A DNA stretch of 64,000 nt from Marinobacter sp. ANT_B65 (GCF_002407605.1 NZ_NXGV01000005.1:124001-188000), one strand, 5' to 3'; counted from the first letter of the stretch, positions 17,015-28,013 are shown. Notes: generated from the sequence alone by a model not told the origin. Numbers and translations are program-made.

Positions 17015-17059
17015 TATCCACAAAAAAACCCGGCAGATCGCCGGGTTTTTTTGTGGATA
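17015..17059. terminator. Long perfect bidirectional terminator
   Basis: Two 20-base arms (17015-17034 and 17040-17059) are exact reverse complements around the loop AGATC. The core is ACCCGGC/GCCGGGT with A7 and T7 flanks, extended by TATCCAC/GTGGATA. It lies between the convergent EEP gene and rpmG and can stop transcription from both sides. Confidence 0.93.
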
Positions 17060-17071
17060 CCAGATCAGGAA

Positions 17072-17227
17072 TTACTTGATCTTGGCTTCCTTGTACGCAA
17101 CGTGCTTACGGACAACCGGATCATACTTTTTGATCTCGATTTTTTCCGGAGTGTTACGCTTGTTCTTGATGGTCGTGTAGAAATGACCCGTACCTGCTGA
17201 AGATACCAGCTTGATTTTTTCGCGCAT
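17072..17227 (-). CDS. rpmG: 50S ribosomal protein L33
   Basis: This 51-residue protein reads [19 protein letters not shown] and then a Lys-rich region ending KEAKIK, the standard L33 sequence. It lacks the Cys pairs of the zinc-binding C+ form. It starts at ATG 17227 behind AGGAGT and lies 11 bases after rpmB, so the two are one operon. Confidence 0.97.
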   Translation of the reverse strand: MREKIKLVSSAGTGHFYTTIKNKRNTPEKIEIKKYDPVVRKHVAYKEAKIK

Positions 17228-17238
17228 GATGCGACTCC

Positions 17239-17475
17239 TTAAAATTTCTCGCCGCGGGCACGAAGATCGGCCAGTACAGCGTCAATGCCTTTTTTGTCGA
17301 TGATGCGCATGCCCTTGGTGGATACGCGCAGCTTCACGAAACGCTTTTCGGTTTCAACCCAAAAGCGGTGGCTCTGCAGATTCGGCAGAAAACGACGACG
17401 AGTGTGATTCATCGCGTGGGATACATTATTACCGGCTACCGGACGCTTACCGGTTACCTGACAAACTCTGGACAT
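17239..17475 (-). CDS. rpmB: 50S ribosomal protein L28
   Basis: The 78-residue product begins at ATG 17475 after GGAGG with 5-base spacing; a longer frame to 17496 would include that site. The sequence has [35 protein letters not shown] and [14 protein letters not shown], all typical of L28. It is the first gene of rpmBG. Confidence 0.97.
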   Translation of the reverse strand: MSRVCQVTGKRPVAGNNVSHAMNHTRRRFLPNLQSHRFWVETEKRFVKLRVSTKGMRIIDKKGIDAVLADLRARGEKF

Positions 17476-17694
17476 ACTTGCCTCCGACCTGAGCAATGGT
17501 CTTATTAAATGCGAATTCGATTTTTAATGCGTCTCTGGTTGCCGAGGAACGCTTACGCCCCTTGTTTGCGCCTCTAAACTGAACGCTGCTCGCCAGACGC
17601 CGCCAGAAAGGGACGCTTTTATACCAGAACCAGCAGCGCAACGCAAAAAATTGTTGGGAAATTGGCCAGTTTATCGGCCTGAATCTGTAGCGAT

Positions 17695-18369
17695 CTACAT
17701 CAATCCACGTTCAGCAAGGGATATTACCTCACCGTGGCCAATTACCATATGGTCAAGAACCCTGATATCTACCAGTCCAAGAGCTTCTTTCAGGCGCTTG
17801 GTCAGCGAAATGTCGGCCTGACTGGGTTCTGCAACACCGGAAGGATGATTATGGGCAAAAATGACGGCCGCAGCGTTGTCTTCCAGTGCTTGCCGGACAA
17901 CCTCTCGCGGATATACGGCTGCGCCATCAATCGTGCCGCGGAATAGTTCCCGGTACTGGATAACCCGGTGGCGGTTGTCGAGGAAAAGGCCCGCGAATAC
18001 CTCGTGAGGATAAGTGCCCAACCGGCTGGTGAGAAAGCGCCGGGTGTCCTCTGGTGAGCGCAACGGGTCTCCCTGGCGCAGGGGTTCATCCATAACCCGC
18101 CGGGCCATCTCCATGGCTGCCTGCACCTGTGCATACTTTGCTGTGCCCAGTCCCTTGACGCCACAGAACTGTCTGCGGGAGGCCGTCAGGAGCCCGCGTA
18201 ATCCGGAAAATTCCTGCAGCAAAAATCGTGAGAGCTCCATTACTGGCATGCCAGTTGTGCCGGTGCGGAGAAAAATTGCCAGCAGTTCGGCGTCAGAGAG
18301 GCTTTCGGCCCCGTGGGCGAGCAGTCGTTCCCGGGGGCGTTCGTCCATGGGCCAGGGAGAATCCGTCAT
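17695..18369 (-). CDS. radC: RadC family JAMM-domain protein
   Basis: The product has 224 residues from ATG 18369 behind GGAAG; the longer frame to 18450 lacks a site. It combines an N-terminal helix-hairpin-helix-like region ([20 protein letters not shown]) with a JAMM metalloprotease-like domain. The metal motif is [16 protein letters not shown], with two His and the Asp. RadC function is unsettled; the old DNA-repair role is not well supported. It lies between rpmB and coaBC, divergent from coaBC, in the order conserved in Pseudomonas and Escherichia coli. Confidence 0.94.
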   Translation of the reverse strand: MTDSPWPMDERPRERLLAHGAESLSDAELLAIFLRTGTTGMPVMELSRFLLQEFSGLRGLLTASRRQFCGVKGLGTAKYAQVQAAMEMARRVMDEPLRQGDPLRSPEDTRRFLTSRLGTYPHEVFAGLFLDNRHRVIQYRELFRGTIDGAAVYPREVVRQALEDNAAAVIFAHNHPSGVAEPSQADISLTKRLKEALGLVDIRVLDHMVIGHGEVISLAERGLM

Positions 18370-18542
18370 TTGAGCTTCCTTGCGTATAATCCGATGGTTT
18401 TTGCGCTTCCTGCGCCTTTCAATTACAAAGGTTACTTCAAAAAGTAACAAACGGTAAACGTACCGGGGACCTGGCAGGCTGTCGGTATCGTCAGGGCATG
18501 CTATCTTATAAGTCTTTCTTTATAAGTGGATACGGAGCCTTT

Positions 18543-19742
18543 ATGAAGGTCAGAAAGATTCTGCTGGGTATAACCGGCGGCATTGCGGCCTATAAAAGTG
18601 CTGAGCTTGTGCGCCTGCTGAAGAAGTCCGGTAACGAGGTCAGGGTTGTCATGACCAGGGGTGCTGAAGCCTTTGTGACGCCGTTGACTTTCCAGGCTCT
18701 CAGCGGCGAGCCTGTGCGCACCTCTCTGCTGGATCCGGAAGCTGAAGCTGGCATGGGGCATATAGAGCTGGCAAAGTGGGCCGATCAGGTGGTTATTGCT
18801 CCGGCCTCTGCGGATTTCATCGCACGGCTTGCCCAGGGGATGGCTGACGATCTGTTGACCACGGTTTGTTGTGCGACAGAAGCGCCTGTTGCGGTGGTGC
18901 CTGCTATGAATCAGGCGATGTGGGGTAATGCCCGTACGCAGCGCAACATTCGCCTGTTGAGCGACGACCCGCAGATAACGCTGTGGGGGCCGGATCAGGG
19001 TGAGCAGGCCTGTGGTGATACCGGGGCGGGGCGCATGCTTGAGCCGGGGGTGATTGCCGGGCTGATAATGGGCGGGGGTTCCGGTTCTGGTGAGCTTGCA
19101 GGTAAACGTGTGGTTATTACAGCTGGCCCTACGCGCGAACCTATCGACCCTGTGCGTTATATCAGCAATCACAGTTCGGGCAAGATGGGTTATGCCCTGG
19201 CCGCTGCGGCCCGGGATGCGGGCGCCAGTGTACTCCTGGTGAGCGGGCCTGTGACGTTGCCTGTTCCGGCAGGGATCGAAGTCCGCAATGTCGTTACCGC
19301 AAACGATATGCTACAGGCGTCCTCACGGGCAGTGGATGAAGGCTGTGATCTGTTTATTGCAACCGCTGCCGTGGCAGACTACCGGCCTGAGACCTGTGCC
19401 AGTGGAAAAATCAAGAAATCCAGTGAGAACATGTCGCTACCATTGATACGCAATCCGGACACGCTGGCTACTATTGCCGGGCGCCCGGACGCGCCGTTTA
19501 CCGTGGGCTTTGCAGCTGAAACATCTGATGTTGCCCTGTATGCCAAAGACAAAATGCAGCGCAAAAACCTGCGCATGATTGTTGCAAATGACGTGTCGTC
19601 CCCCGGTTTGGGGTTCAACAGTGACAATAACGCCGTGACTGTTTTCTGGCCGGAAGGGCAGGAAGCTATTGGCCCGGATACCAAGCAGGCAATTGGTGCA
19701 CGCCTTGTGGCGCTAATCAGCCAACACCTGAAGCAGGGATAG
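18543..19742 (+). CDS. coaBC: Bifunctional phosphopantothenoylcysteine decarboxylase/synthase
   Basis: CoaBC joins cysteine to phosphopantothenate (CoaB) and decarboxylates the product (CoaC). I start at ATG 18543 (GGAG, 5-base spacing), giving 399 residues. The CoaC half has [18 protein letters not shown], the active-site H73 in [18 protein letters not shown], and the [13 protein letters not shown] loop with its catalytic Cys. The CoaB half has [20 protein letters not shown] and the [12 protein letters not shown] segment. dut begins two bases after the stop, so the genes are co-transcribed. Confidence 0.97.
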   Translation: MKVRKILLGITGGIAAYKSAELVRLLKKSGNEVRVVMTRGAEAFVTPLTFQALSGEPVRTSLLDPEAEAGMGHIELAKWADQVVIAPASADFIARLAQGMADDLLTTVCCATEAPVAVVPAMNQAMWGNARTQRNIRLLSDDPQITLWGPDQGEQACGDTGAGRMLEPGVIAGLIMGGGSGSGELAGKRVVITAGPTREPIDPVRYISNHSSGKMGYALAAAARDAGASVLLVSGPVTLPVPAGIEVRNVVTANDMLQASSRAVDEGCDLFIATAAVADYRPETCASGKIKKSSENMSLPLIRNPDTLATIAGRPDAPFTVGFAAETSDVALYAKDKMQRKNLRMIVANDVSSPGLGFNSDNNAVTVFWPEGQEAIGPDTKQAIGARLVALISQHLKQG

Positions 19743-19743
19743 T

Positions 19744-20205
19744 ATGAGCAGAAAGAATTTACAGGTACGCATTCTTGATGACCGGATTGGCGACCAGATT
19801 GCTTTTCCGGAATACGCCACCGAGGGCTCCGCCGGGCTTGATCTGCGTGCCTGTCTTGATGCGCCATTAACGTTGGAGCCGGGTGATACGAAGTTGATCC
19901 GGACCGGGCTGTCCATACACATTGCCGATCCTTCGCTGGCGGCAATGATTCTGCCCAGAAGCGGGCTCGGCCACAAACACGGCATTGTGCTTGGTAATCT
20001 GGTTGGCCTGATTGATTCCGACTATCAGGGCGAGTTGATGGTGTCATGCTGGAACCGTGGTGATACGACTTTTACCATTGAGGTCGGTGAACGGATAGCG
20101 CAGTTGGTACTGGTGCCTGTTGTCCAGGCAGATTTTGAGGTGGTTTCCGATTTTGATGCCAGCAGCCGGGGCGAAGGCGGGTTTGGTTCTACCGGTACCC
20201 GATAA
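19744..20205 (+). CDS. dut: Deoxyuridine triphosphatase
   Basis: Dut hydrolyses dUTP to dUMP, keeping uracil out of DNA and feeding dTMP synthesis. The 153-residue trimeric type shows all five motifs: [45 protein letters not shown] and [10 protein letters not shown] at the C-terminus. It follows coaBC directly, the usual gammaproteobacterial order. Confidence 0.97.
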   Translation: MSRKNLQVRILDDRIGDQIAFPEYATEGSAGLDLRACLDAPLTLEPGDTKLIRTGLSIHIADPSLAAMILPRSGLGHKHGIVLGNLVGLIDSDYQGELMVSCWNRGDTTFTIEVGERIAQLVLVPVVQADFEVVSDFDASSRGEGGFGSTGTR

Positions 20206-20290
20206 GCGTCACACAGGAATTTGTTGCGGTGTCTATACTTTTCCGACAAGTGCTTGTCCAGGACAAAAAAAGATAATTGCAGGATGAACT

Positions 20291-22939
20291 ATGAAACTGG
20301 GTAAGAAGAAAACTTCCGAAGCGCTTGCTGATGAACAGCCTGCCGCTAAAGCGGGGAAAAAACCGAAAACGCGAGCACCCGCAGGCTCAAAACTGAAGCA
20401 TCTAGGCTCGACGGCGTTAAGTCAGGCGTTGGTAGTTCTTCTGGCGGGTTTGATTGCTGTTGTTCTTGTGCATTTTCTGGTGCTGCAGCCTGCTGCAGAG
20501 CAACGCTTCAGTGCATGGAAAACCGCTGAAGCCGATGCGGCTTCCCAGCGTTTAAACCAGTATCTTGGGTTAATACAACAGAGCGTAAATGGTCTGGCAA
20601 CCCAGCCCCATGTTGTTGATACGTTAATGCAGCGTATCGATGCGGGTCCCGTTGAGAAAAAGCTGGTTACCGCTATGCCAGGCGTCAAAGCTGCTTTTCT
20701 TTTTCCCTACCGCCAGATCCCGAGGACAGGGAATGGAAACGGGCTGCTGGGTTTTGCAGGGCTTGAGCTGGCCCGTCGCGCTGAAAACGGCCAGCCCCTG
20801 TATCCGGATGCCTTTCCCCGGGAGAGTGAGTGGTATATGCAGATGGCTGCCCCCGTGCGCAATCCGACCAGCAAGGCCGTTGTAGGCAGTCTTCTGGTGG
20901 TCTTCGACGCTTCACTTTTACAGCCGCTTCTTTCCGTGGTAAACACCCGGCTCGGAGGGGATATGTCACTGGTTCAGACTGTCTCCGGGGCCCCCCGTAC
21001 ATTCGTTGGCAAGGGGAGTGGTGTTGACACAGGTACGACGGAAGTCCGGACACTCGTTAACCCCGATTGGACTGTCCGCTATAAACCGGGCGCTCTGCCG
21101 GAATCAGCCGTCAGTACCCTGATGGTGGCGCTTCTGGTCGGCATTCCGGTTTTGGTGGCGGCAACCTTGGTGTGGTGGCTGCTGATCAGCGCTCAGAAAG
21201 GTCTGCGCCACGAAGTGACCAGCCTGATTCAATGGGCTCACAAGGTGTTTGGTGGTGAACGCCAGAAAGTGCCTGCCTTGAAGTGGGATATGGTTGCCTC
21301 CGCTGGTGAGGTGCTTTACCGGTTGTCTCAGGTGACGGAAAAACGTGTGGCCAAGGCGGCGGAAAATGCCCGGCCGAAGCCCGCAAAAAGCGCAAGGCCG
21401 GCTGAAGCTTTAGATGCTGAACCTCTGTTCCAGGACAAGGAACTGCCGGACATCGACATGCTCGATGGTGATGAAGATGTTCTGGGCTTTGGAAGCGGCA
21501 ATAATGACAGTTCATTTTTCAGCGGCGGCGAAATGCCCGGAGTTGAAGAGGCGGATGAGTTTTCCGTAGAGATGTCACCGGATATTTTCCGGGCTTATGA
21601 TATCAGGGGCATTGTCGGCGAGACTTTGTCGCCGGCCATTGTTGAGCGTATTGGCATGGCTATAGGTTCAGAAGCCATCAGTCGCGGGCTGGCGTCGTTG
21701 TGCATTGGCTACGACGGCCGTCACTCAAGCCCTGAGTTAGCAGACTCGCTGGCCAGAGGTGTTATGGCCTCGGGCTGTAATGTTATTCATGTGGGTGCTG
21801 TGCCAACGCCAGTACTCTATTTTGCGACCCATTATCTTGAGAACGGGTCAGGCGTTATGGTGACGGGCAGCCACAACCCGGCCAACTATAACGGGCTCAA
21901 AATCATGCTGGGCGGCGAAACCCTTTCTGGCGCGGCTATTCAGGCGCTTTACCGGCGGGTTCAGACGGGCGACCTTGCTGCCGGCCGCGGTACCCAGTCC
22001 TCTGAAGATGTTCGCAGGGCATACCTTGACCGCATTCTTGGTGATATTGCTGTCGCAGCCCCGCTCAAGGTTGTGGTGGATGCCGGCAATGGTATCGCGG
22101 GAGAGTTGGGTCCCATGCTTATCGAAGAGCTGGGATGCGAAGTGATCCCGCTATACTGCGATGTTGACGGAGATTTCCCGAACCACCATCCCGATCCTGG
22201 CAAGCCAGCGAACCTTGTTGACTTGATTGAGAGGGTTAAAGCCGAAGGCGCTGATCTTGGTGTGGCGTTTGATGGCGACGGTGACCGGTTGGGTCTGGTG
22301 ACCAACACAGGCAAGATTATCTGGCCGGATCGCCTGCTGATGCTCTTTGCCCGTGACGTGGTTTCACGGAATCCCGGGGCCGATGTGCTTTATGATGTGA
22401 AGTGCAGTCGCCGCCTTGCAGGCGTGATTTCCGAAGCTGGCGGGCGACCCATAATGTGGAAAACCGGCCACTCGCTGATGAAGGCAAAGATGAAGGAAAC
22501 CGGAGCTCTGCTGGCGGGCGAGATGAGTGGTCATATTTTCTTCGCAGAGCGCTGGTACGGGTTTGATGACGGGCTCTATGCGGCTGCGCGACTTCTTGAA
22601 ATACTGGGTATTGAAGACCGGCATAGTGATGAGGTGTTTGAAGACTTCCCGGAAGATATCAGCACTCCGGAGCTTAACGTTGAAGTGACAGATTCCAGCA
22701 AGTTCACCATTATGGATAAGTTGACCAGCGAGGGTGAATTTGGTGACGGTAATGTCAGCAACATAGACGGTATTCGTGTGGATTACGCTGACGGCTGGGG
22801 TTTATGCCGCGCATCCAATACCACGCCGGTTCTGGTTTTGCGTTTTGAGGCTGAAACGCAAGAGGCACTGGAACGGATAAAAGATGTTTTCCGGGCTCAG
22901 CTGAAGAACGCCGCGCCGGATCTCGTAGCCAGGTTCTGA
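20291..22939 (+). CDS. algC: Phosphomannomutase/phosphoglucomutase AlgC, long form with membrane sensor-like N-terminus
   Basis: The 882-residue product has two parts. The C-terminal part, from about residue 428, is the AlgC enzyme (FRAYDIRGIVGETLS). Its phosphoserine is S527 in VTGSHNPANYNG, its metal loop D661-G-D-G-D665 (FDGDGDRLG), and its sugar loop GEMSGHIFF. It interconverts mannose or glucose 1- and 6-phosphates for exopolysaccharide and LPS. The N-terminal part has two membrane segments (about 43-67 and 276-298) that frame a roughly 200-residue periplasmic domain, then a charged linker. The start is ATG 20291 behind AGGATGA. Long AlgC forms also occur in Pseudomonas, so the extension is not unique. 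It may link the enzyme to the membrane or to a signal. Confidence 0.93.
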   Translation: MKLGKKKTSEALADEQPAAKAGKKPKTRAPAGSKLKHLGSTALSQALVVLLAGLIAVVLVHFLVLQPAAEQRFSAWKTAEADAASQRLNQYLGLIQQSVNGLATQPHVVDTLMQRIDAGPVEKKLVTAMPGVKAAFLFPYRQIPRTGNGNGLLGFAGLELARRAENGQPLYPDAFPRESEWYMQMAAPVRNPTSKAVVGSLLVVFDASLLQPLLSVVNTRLGGDMSLVQTVSGAPRTFVGKGSGVDTGTTEVRTLVNPDWTVRYKPGALPESAVSTLMVALLVGIPVLVAATLVWWLLISAQKGLRHEVTSLIQWAHKVFGGERQKVPALKWDMVASAGEVLYRLSQVTEKRVAKAAENARPKPAKSARPAEALDAEPLFQDKELPDIDMLDGDEDVLGFGSGNNDSSFFSGGEMPGVEEADEFSVEMSPDIFRAYDIRGIVGETLSPAIVERIGMAIGSEAISRGLASLCIGYDGRHSSPELADSLARGVMASGCNVIHVGAVPTPVLYFATHYLENGSGVMVTGSHNPANYNGLKIMLGGETLSGAAIQALYRRVQTGDLAAGRGTQSSEDVRRAYLDRILGDIAVAAPLKVVVDAGNGIAGELGPMLIEELGCEVIPLYCDVDGDFPNHHPDPGKPANLVDLIERVKAEGADLGVAFDGDGDRLGLVTNTGKIIWPDRLLMLFARDVVSRNPGADVLYDVKCSRRLAGVISEAGGRPIMWKTGHSLMKAKMKETGALLAGEMSGHIFFAERWYGFDDGLYAAARLLEILGIEDRHSDEVFEDFPEDISTPELNVEVTDSSKFTIMDKLTSEGEFGDGNVSNIDGIRVDYADGWGLCRASNTTPVLVLRFEAETQEALERIKDVFRAQLKNAAPDLVARF

Positions 22940-22990
22940 TATCAGCCCTGCATGTGTGCAGACTCCCGATTTTTAATACAGATTTACTAA

Positions 22991-23896
<906 letters not shown>

Positions 23897-23923
23897 CGGG
23901 CCCTGTGCCTGAGGACTTTCCGG

Positions 23924-25177
23924 ATGAAACGTCTGCTAACAATAATGATTCTGGCTGCCTTGCTTGGTTTTGCAGCCTTCAAGGCCGGGGTGTGGTGGCT
24001 GGCTGACCAGCGCATGTCAGAAGCTCGTCAGGCCCTTGGCGAGAGTGGGGTGCTGGAGCGTGGCAAAATTGGCTCCGGAGTCGAAGGTCGCCTGGTACTG
24101 TCCGGTGCGTCCTGGCAGGATTTCGAACTTACCCAGCCATTGTTTATAGGTCGGGCCGAGTTTGATGCCGGCTCTCCCATCGCTTTGCTCAAAGCTCTGG
24201 TGGATCCTTCTGATCTGCCTGCCAGTTGGTCGCTGCAGGCCGAAGGACTGGCATTGGTGCTTGAGGCGACCATGTTCCGCAACTGGGTTACTGCAGATGG
24301 CGCCAGCGGGAGTGAACCGGCGTCTTTATTTATGCTTCCCTGTGCACCGGATCCGCGGCAGCAGCTTGGTAGTGGTGATCTGTTACGTATGGGTATCACC
24401 CGTCTGGCCGGTGAGCTCATTGTGCACCAGTCCCCTTACCGTCTTCATCTTGAACTGAATTCTGCCAATACTGGCAGCCTGGAGCTTAAGTGGCCAGGCG
24501 CCCGTATAAACCTGTCATCTCCCGAATTAACGCTGACGAGTTCGGCTGAGCCTCTTGAACTGAAGCTGAGAGACGGCGGCCTTATGCGGCGGGTTGCAGC
24601 CTACTGCGCCCGTGAAGCAGGTGTAGATCCGGCTCAGTGGGCGGGGCGTGCACTGAATTCCTTCAGAGCCGGACTGCAGTCGAGGGGCTGGAGTGCAAGC
24701 GAACAGTTGCAGGCACTGTACCGGCAGTGGTTGCTTGAGGGCGGGGAGATTACTGTGACTTTACGGCCGGGTTCCGAATCTCTGGGGATCCCGGTGCGCT
24801 CAGCGGATGAGAGTGCTGATGGCTCAGTGGCCTGGGCGCTGGAGTATAATGGTGCCATGGTGCCTGATATTTTTCTTCGTAAAGCAGAACCGGTTGCCCC
24901 GGAGCTTCCCAAAGAAGTTCTTGAGCCACAGGCTCCCCGGGAAGACCCGGAAGTTATCCGCTGGCATGTCGAAGATATTGAGCAGGCGACTGAGTGGATC
25001 GGGCGTCAGGTTCGGGTGTCTCTCTCTAACAGTAATGTGGTGGACGGGCGCCTCGCTAGTGTTACCGAACGGGAGATGGAAATCGCTCGTGAAGTGGCTG
25101 GCGGCGAGGTGGTTTATCCGATAGCTGTCCGCGCAATCACAGTGTTTGAAGTCTGGCGGCGCGGCCAGGTCCAATAG
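23924..25177 (+). CDS. Unknown membrane-anchored protein with a possible Sm-like C-terminal domain
   Basis: I do not recognise this 417-residue protein as a whole. It begins with an uncleaved-looking signal anchor (MKRLLTIMILAALLGFAAFK), then a long region of beta-type sequence with a conserved-looking CAPDPRQQL and a helical DPAQWAGRALNSFRAG segment. A Pro/Glu linker follows at about 325-345. The last 65 residues (WIGRQVRVSLSNSNVVDGRL, then a strand ending VRAITVFEVWR) look like a small five-strand barrel of the Sm/Hfq type: G-x-x-V-x-V-x-L-x-N-x-x-x-x-x-G-x-L. That fold suggestion is inference from the strand pattern. The gene lies between argB and argE and its stop is inside the argE ribosome-site region, so it is in the arginine operon by position, though its role need not be arginine-related. 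Confidence 0.7.
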   Translation: MKRLLTIMILAALLGFAAFKAGVWWLADQRMSEARQALGESGVLERGKIGSGVEGRLVLSGASWQDFELTQPLFIGRAEFDAGSPIALLKALVDPSDLPASWSLQAEGLALVLEATMFRNWVTADGASGSEPASLFMLPCAPDPRQQLGSGDLLRMGITRLAGELIVHQSPYRLHLELNSANTGSLELKWPGARINLSSPELTLTSSAEPLELKLRDGGLMRRVAAYCAREAGVDPAQWAGRALNSFRAGLQSRGWSASEQLQALYRQWLLEGGEITVTLRPGSESLGIPVRSADESADGSVAWALEYNGAMVPDIFLRKAEPVAPELPKEVLEPQAPREDPEVIRWHVEDIEQATEWIGRQVRVSLSNSNVVDGRLASVTEREMEIAREVAGGEVVYPIAVRAITVFEVWRRGQVQ

Positions 25178-25202
25178 GGTTCAGGCCGCCCCAGGAGGCA
25201 CA

Positions 25203-26399
25203 ATGCATCAGCCCCGTGACGACGATGGCAGCCGTAAGCGCATCAGTCGCGCCGAAACAGTCCCGAATGTGCGCGAGATGCTGGAAAGGCTTGTTGGGTT
25301 GCCGTCTATCAGCAGCGCATCGGCTGAGTGGGATCAGAGCAATGAGCCGGTAGTGCGAACGCTTGGGGAGTGGCTGGAAGCCTTGGGGTTTTCAGTGGAA
25401 ATTCTGGCGGTGCCCGGCATGCTTGGCAAGTACAACCTGGTTGCTACTCTGGGGCGTGGTTCCGGGGGGCTTGTGCTTGCCGGCCATACAGACACTGTGC
25501 CTTTTGATGACAAGCGCTGGCAAAGTGATCCCTTTACCCTGACCGAGCGTGACAATCGCTGGTACGGCCTGGGCACCTGCGATATGAAAGGGTTTTTCCC
25601 CCTGGCGATTGAGGCTGCCAAAGCCTTTACCGCTGGCGATCTCAAGCAGCCCCTGATTATCCTTGCAACAGCGGATGAAGAAAGCTCCATGAATGGCGCC
25701 AAGGCTCTGGCGGAAGCCGGCAAGCCGAAAGCCCGTTACGCGGTTATTGGTGAGCCTACCAGCCTCAGGCCAGTGCGTATGCACAAAGGCATCATGATGG
25801 AGCGGTTAACGTTTGAGGGGCAATCTGGTCACTCTTCCGATCCGGGGTTGGGGCGCAGTGCCCTTGAGGGTATGCAGGAGGCGCTTGGCGAGCTTCTGGC
25901 CCTGCGCGAAGGCTGGCAGGAGCAGTACCGCAACCCGAATTTTGATGTGCAGGTACCCACCCTTAACCTTGGGTGCATCCACGGAGGTGACAGTCCTAAC
26001 CGTATCTGTGCCCGGTGTGAGCTGCACTTTGACCTGCGACCGTTACCGGGAATGAATATGGAGAGTCTGCGTCAGACTATCCTGCATAGAATCCAGCCGG
26101 TGGCTGAGCGACGCGGATTAATTATGGAGTTTGAGCCGCTGTTCGACGGTGTTCCACCTTTTGAAACCCAGCCGGATGCGGTGCTGGTAAAGGCTTGTGA
26201 GAGGCTTACGGGCCACACCGCCCAAGCGGTCGCTTTTGCAACCGAGGCTCCCTGGTTGCAGAAGCTTGGCATGGAGACACTGGTTATGGGCCCGGGTTCA
26301 ATCGACCAGGCGCACCAGCCTGATGAGTTTCTGGAGCTGTCACAATTGGAGCCCACGGTGAAAATTCTCAGGGGCCTTATCCGGCAGTTTTGCCTTTAA
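25203..26399 (+). CDS. argE: Acetylornithine deacetylase
   Basis: ArgE releases ornithine from N-acetylornithine. I start at ATG 25203, four bases after AGGAGG; the frame is open further upstream to 25146 but would overlap the previous gene. The 398-residue product is an M20 family metalloenzyme: LAGHTDTVPFDD (metal His and Asp), YGLGTCDMKGFF (bridging Asp), TADEESSMNGAK (catalytic and metal Glu), and IGEPTSLRP. The C-terminal GPGSIDQAHQPDEF gives the last metal His. argA follows after 42 bases. Confidence 0.96.
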   Translation: MHQPRDDDGSRKRISRAETVPNVREMLERLVGLPSISSASAEWDQSNEPVVRTLGEWLEALGFSVEILAVPGMLGKYNLVATLGRGSGGLVLAGHTDTVPFDDKRWQSDPFTLTERDNRWYGLGTCDMKGFFPLAIEAAKAFTAGDLKQPLIILATADEESSMNGAKALAEAGKPKARYAVIGEPTSLRPVRMHKGIMMERLTFEGQSGHSSDPGLGRSALEGMQEALGELLALREGWQEQYRNPNFDVQVPTLNLGCIHGGDSPNRICARCELHFDLRPLPGMNMESLRQTILHRIQPVAERRGLIMEFEPLFDGVPPFETQPDAVLVKACERLTGHTAQAVAFATEAPWLQKLGMETLVMGPGSIDQAHQPDEFLELSQLEPTVKILRGLIRQFCL

Positions 26400-26441
26400 G
26401 TAACCGGGTACTTGCAAGAAAAGCAGATTGGAGAGCAATAC

Positions 26442-27749
26442 TTGAAATCAAACGGCTGGCTGCATTCATTTCGCCATTCATCGCCCTACATCAATGCTCA
26501 CCGTGGTCGTACGGTTGTATTGAACATTCCGGGTGATGCAGTCGAACATGAAAACTTCATCAACATCATCCATGATATTGCACTGCTGAGCAGTCTTGGG
26601 GTGCGTCTGGTTGTTGCTTTTGGTGCGCGCCCGCAAATCCAGAAGCGCCTGGATGATGCGGGCCTGAAGTCGTCATTCTCACGCAGTCTGCGTATTACTC
26701 CCGAGAACCACCTGCCCCTGGTTATGGAGGCGACCGGTGGTTTGAGGGCGCATCTTGAAAGCCAGTTGTCCATGGGGCTGGTTAATTCACCTATGCACAA
26801 TGCCCGCATTCGGGTGAGCAGCGGCAACTATGTAACGGCCAGACCGGTTGGAGTGCTGGACGGAATCGATTTTGGCTACACTGGCAAGGTGCGGCGTGTT
26901 GATGTTTCCGGTATCGAGAAGCTTCTGGAGCAAGGACACATTGTTTTGCTGCCTCCTATGGGTTATTCACCGACCGGGGATACCTTTAATCTGTCGTACG
27001 AAGACGTTGGTAGCCAGGTGGCCGCAGCTCTGCGGGCAGAAAAACTAATCGTATTCATTGATGATCAGGGGCTGCTTGAACAGGATGGGTCCCTGATCCG
27101 TGAGCTTTCAGCAAGGCAGGCACCGGAGCGTCTGGCTGATGGAACCATAACGGGGCACGACGCAGATCTTCTTCGGGCAGCCAGCGATGCCTGCGTCAAG
27201 GGTGTCAAACGGGCTCATATCATCAGTTACGTTAGTGATGGCGCGCTGCTGGAAGAACTTTTTACCCGGGATGGTACAGGTACGCTGGTCAGTGGTGATC
27301 ATTACGAACAGGTTCGCCAGGCACGTGCTGAGGACATCGGCGGCATACTTGGATTGATAGAACCGCTGGAAGAGCAGGGTATTCTGGTGCGTCGATCCCG
27401 GGAAATGCTGGAGACTGATATTGAACACTTTGTTGTCGCGGAACGTGACGGCACCATTGTAGGTTGCGCTGCTCTGCATAATTATCCGGATGAGGGCGCA
27501 GGTGAGCTTTCTTGTTTTGCTGTGGATTCTGCGTATCGCCGCGCCGGTCGTGGCGACGAAATTCTTTTGATGGTCGAAAAGCATGCCCGTAGCCAGGGAG
27601 TCCAGAAGCTGTTCGTGCTCACCACACAAACAGAGCACTGGTTTCGCGAGCGGGGGTTTCAGCCCAGCACGGTTCAGGCTTTGCCCGGGCCCAAGCTCGC
27701 ATCTTACAATACCCAGCGTAATTCAAAGGTTTTCTTCAAGCCGCTTTGA
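26442..27749 (+). CDS. argA: N-acetylglutamate synthase
   Basis: ArgA acetylates glutamate, the first step of arginine synthesis. I start at TTG 26442, six bases after GGAGAG, giving 435 residues; the frame begins at another TTG (26412) that would place that site inside the gene. Residues 1-280 form an amino acid kinase-like domain (VVAFGARPQIQKRL, GYSPTGDTFNLSYEDVG), which binds arginine in this class. The C-terminal GNAT domain has VDSAYRRAGRGDEILLMVEKHA and FRERGF. It completes a close argB, argE, argA set, with the unknown gene between. Confidence 0.95.
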   Translation: MKSNGWLHSFRHSSPYINAHRGRTVVLNIPGDAVEHENFINIIHDIALLSSLGVRLVVAFGARPQIQKRLDDAGLKSSFSRSLRITPENHLPLVMEATGGLRAHLESQLSMGLVNSPMHNARIRVSSGNYVTARPVGVLDGIDFGYTGKVRRVDVSGIEKLLEQGHIVLLPPMGYSPTGDTFNLSYEDVGSQVAAALRAEKLIVFIDDQGLLEQDGSLIRELSARQAPERLADGTITGHDADLLRAASDACVKGVKRAHIISYVSDGALLEELFTRDGTGTLVSGDHYEQVRQARAEDIGGILGLIEPLEEQGILVRRSREMLETDIEHFVVAERDGTIVGCAALHNYPDEGAGELSCFAVDSAYRRAGRGDEILLMVEKHARSQGVQKLFVLTTQTEHWFRERGFQPSTVQALPGPKLASYNTQRNSKVFFKPL

Positions 27750-28013
27750 CGGGTTGTGCCAGCACGCCGCTGGAGCCGGTCAGAGCTGTTATGAGTAGTA
27801 AGGTTGTGCATACCTGGCTAAGCTGTTTTGCAGATTACGACAGTTAAGATTGCACTGGTTAGTGTGCCCGGAACTGGCCACTATAGTACACTTATAATTG
27901 CGGTTATAAGGACCGACATTTTTCCCATAACAACATGTGGTTTTTGCCACTGTTTTCAGAGACATCAGCCGAACATCTGTCTCTTTCCGGCTTTGCCCAA
28001 TATCAGGTAGTTC
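27750..28013 (+). promoter_or_regulatory. AT-rich intergenic region with a possible promoter
   Basis: A perfect TATAAT (27893-27898) lies about 115 bases before the large signalling gene. The matching -35 region (GGAACT at 27870-27875) is poor, so the site may need an activator or be fortuitous. No hairpin terminator after argA is obvious. Confidence 0.3.
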
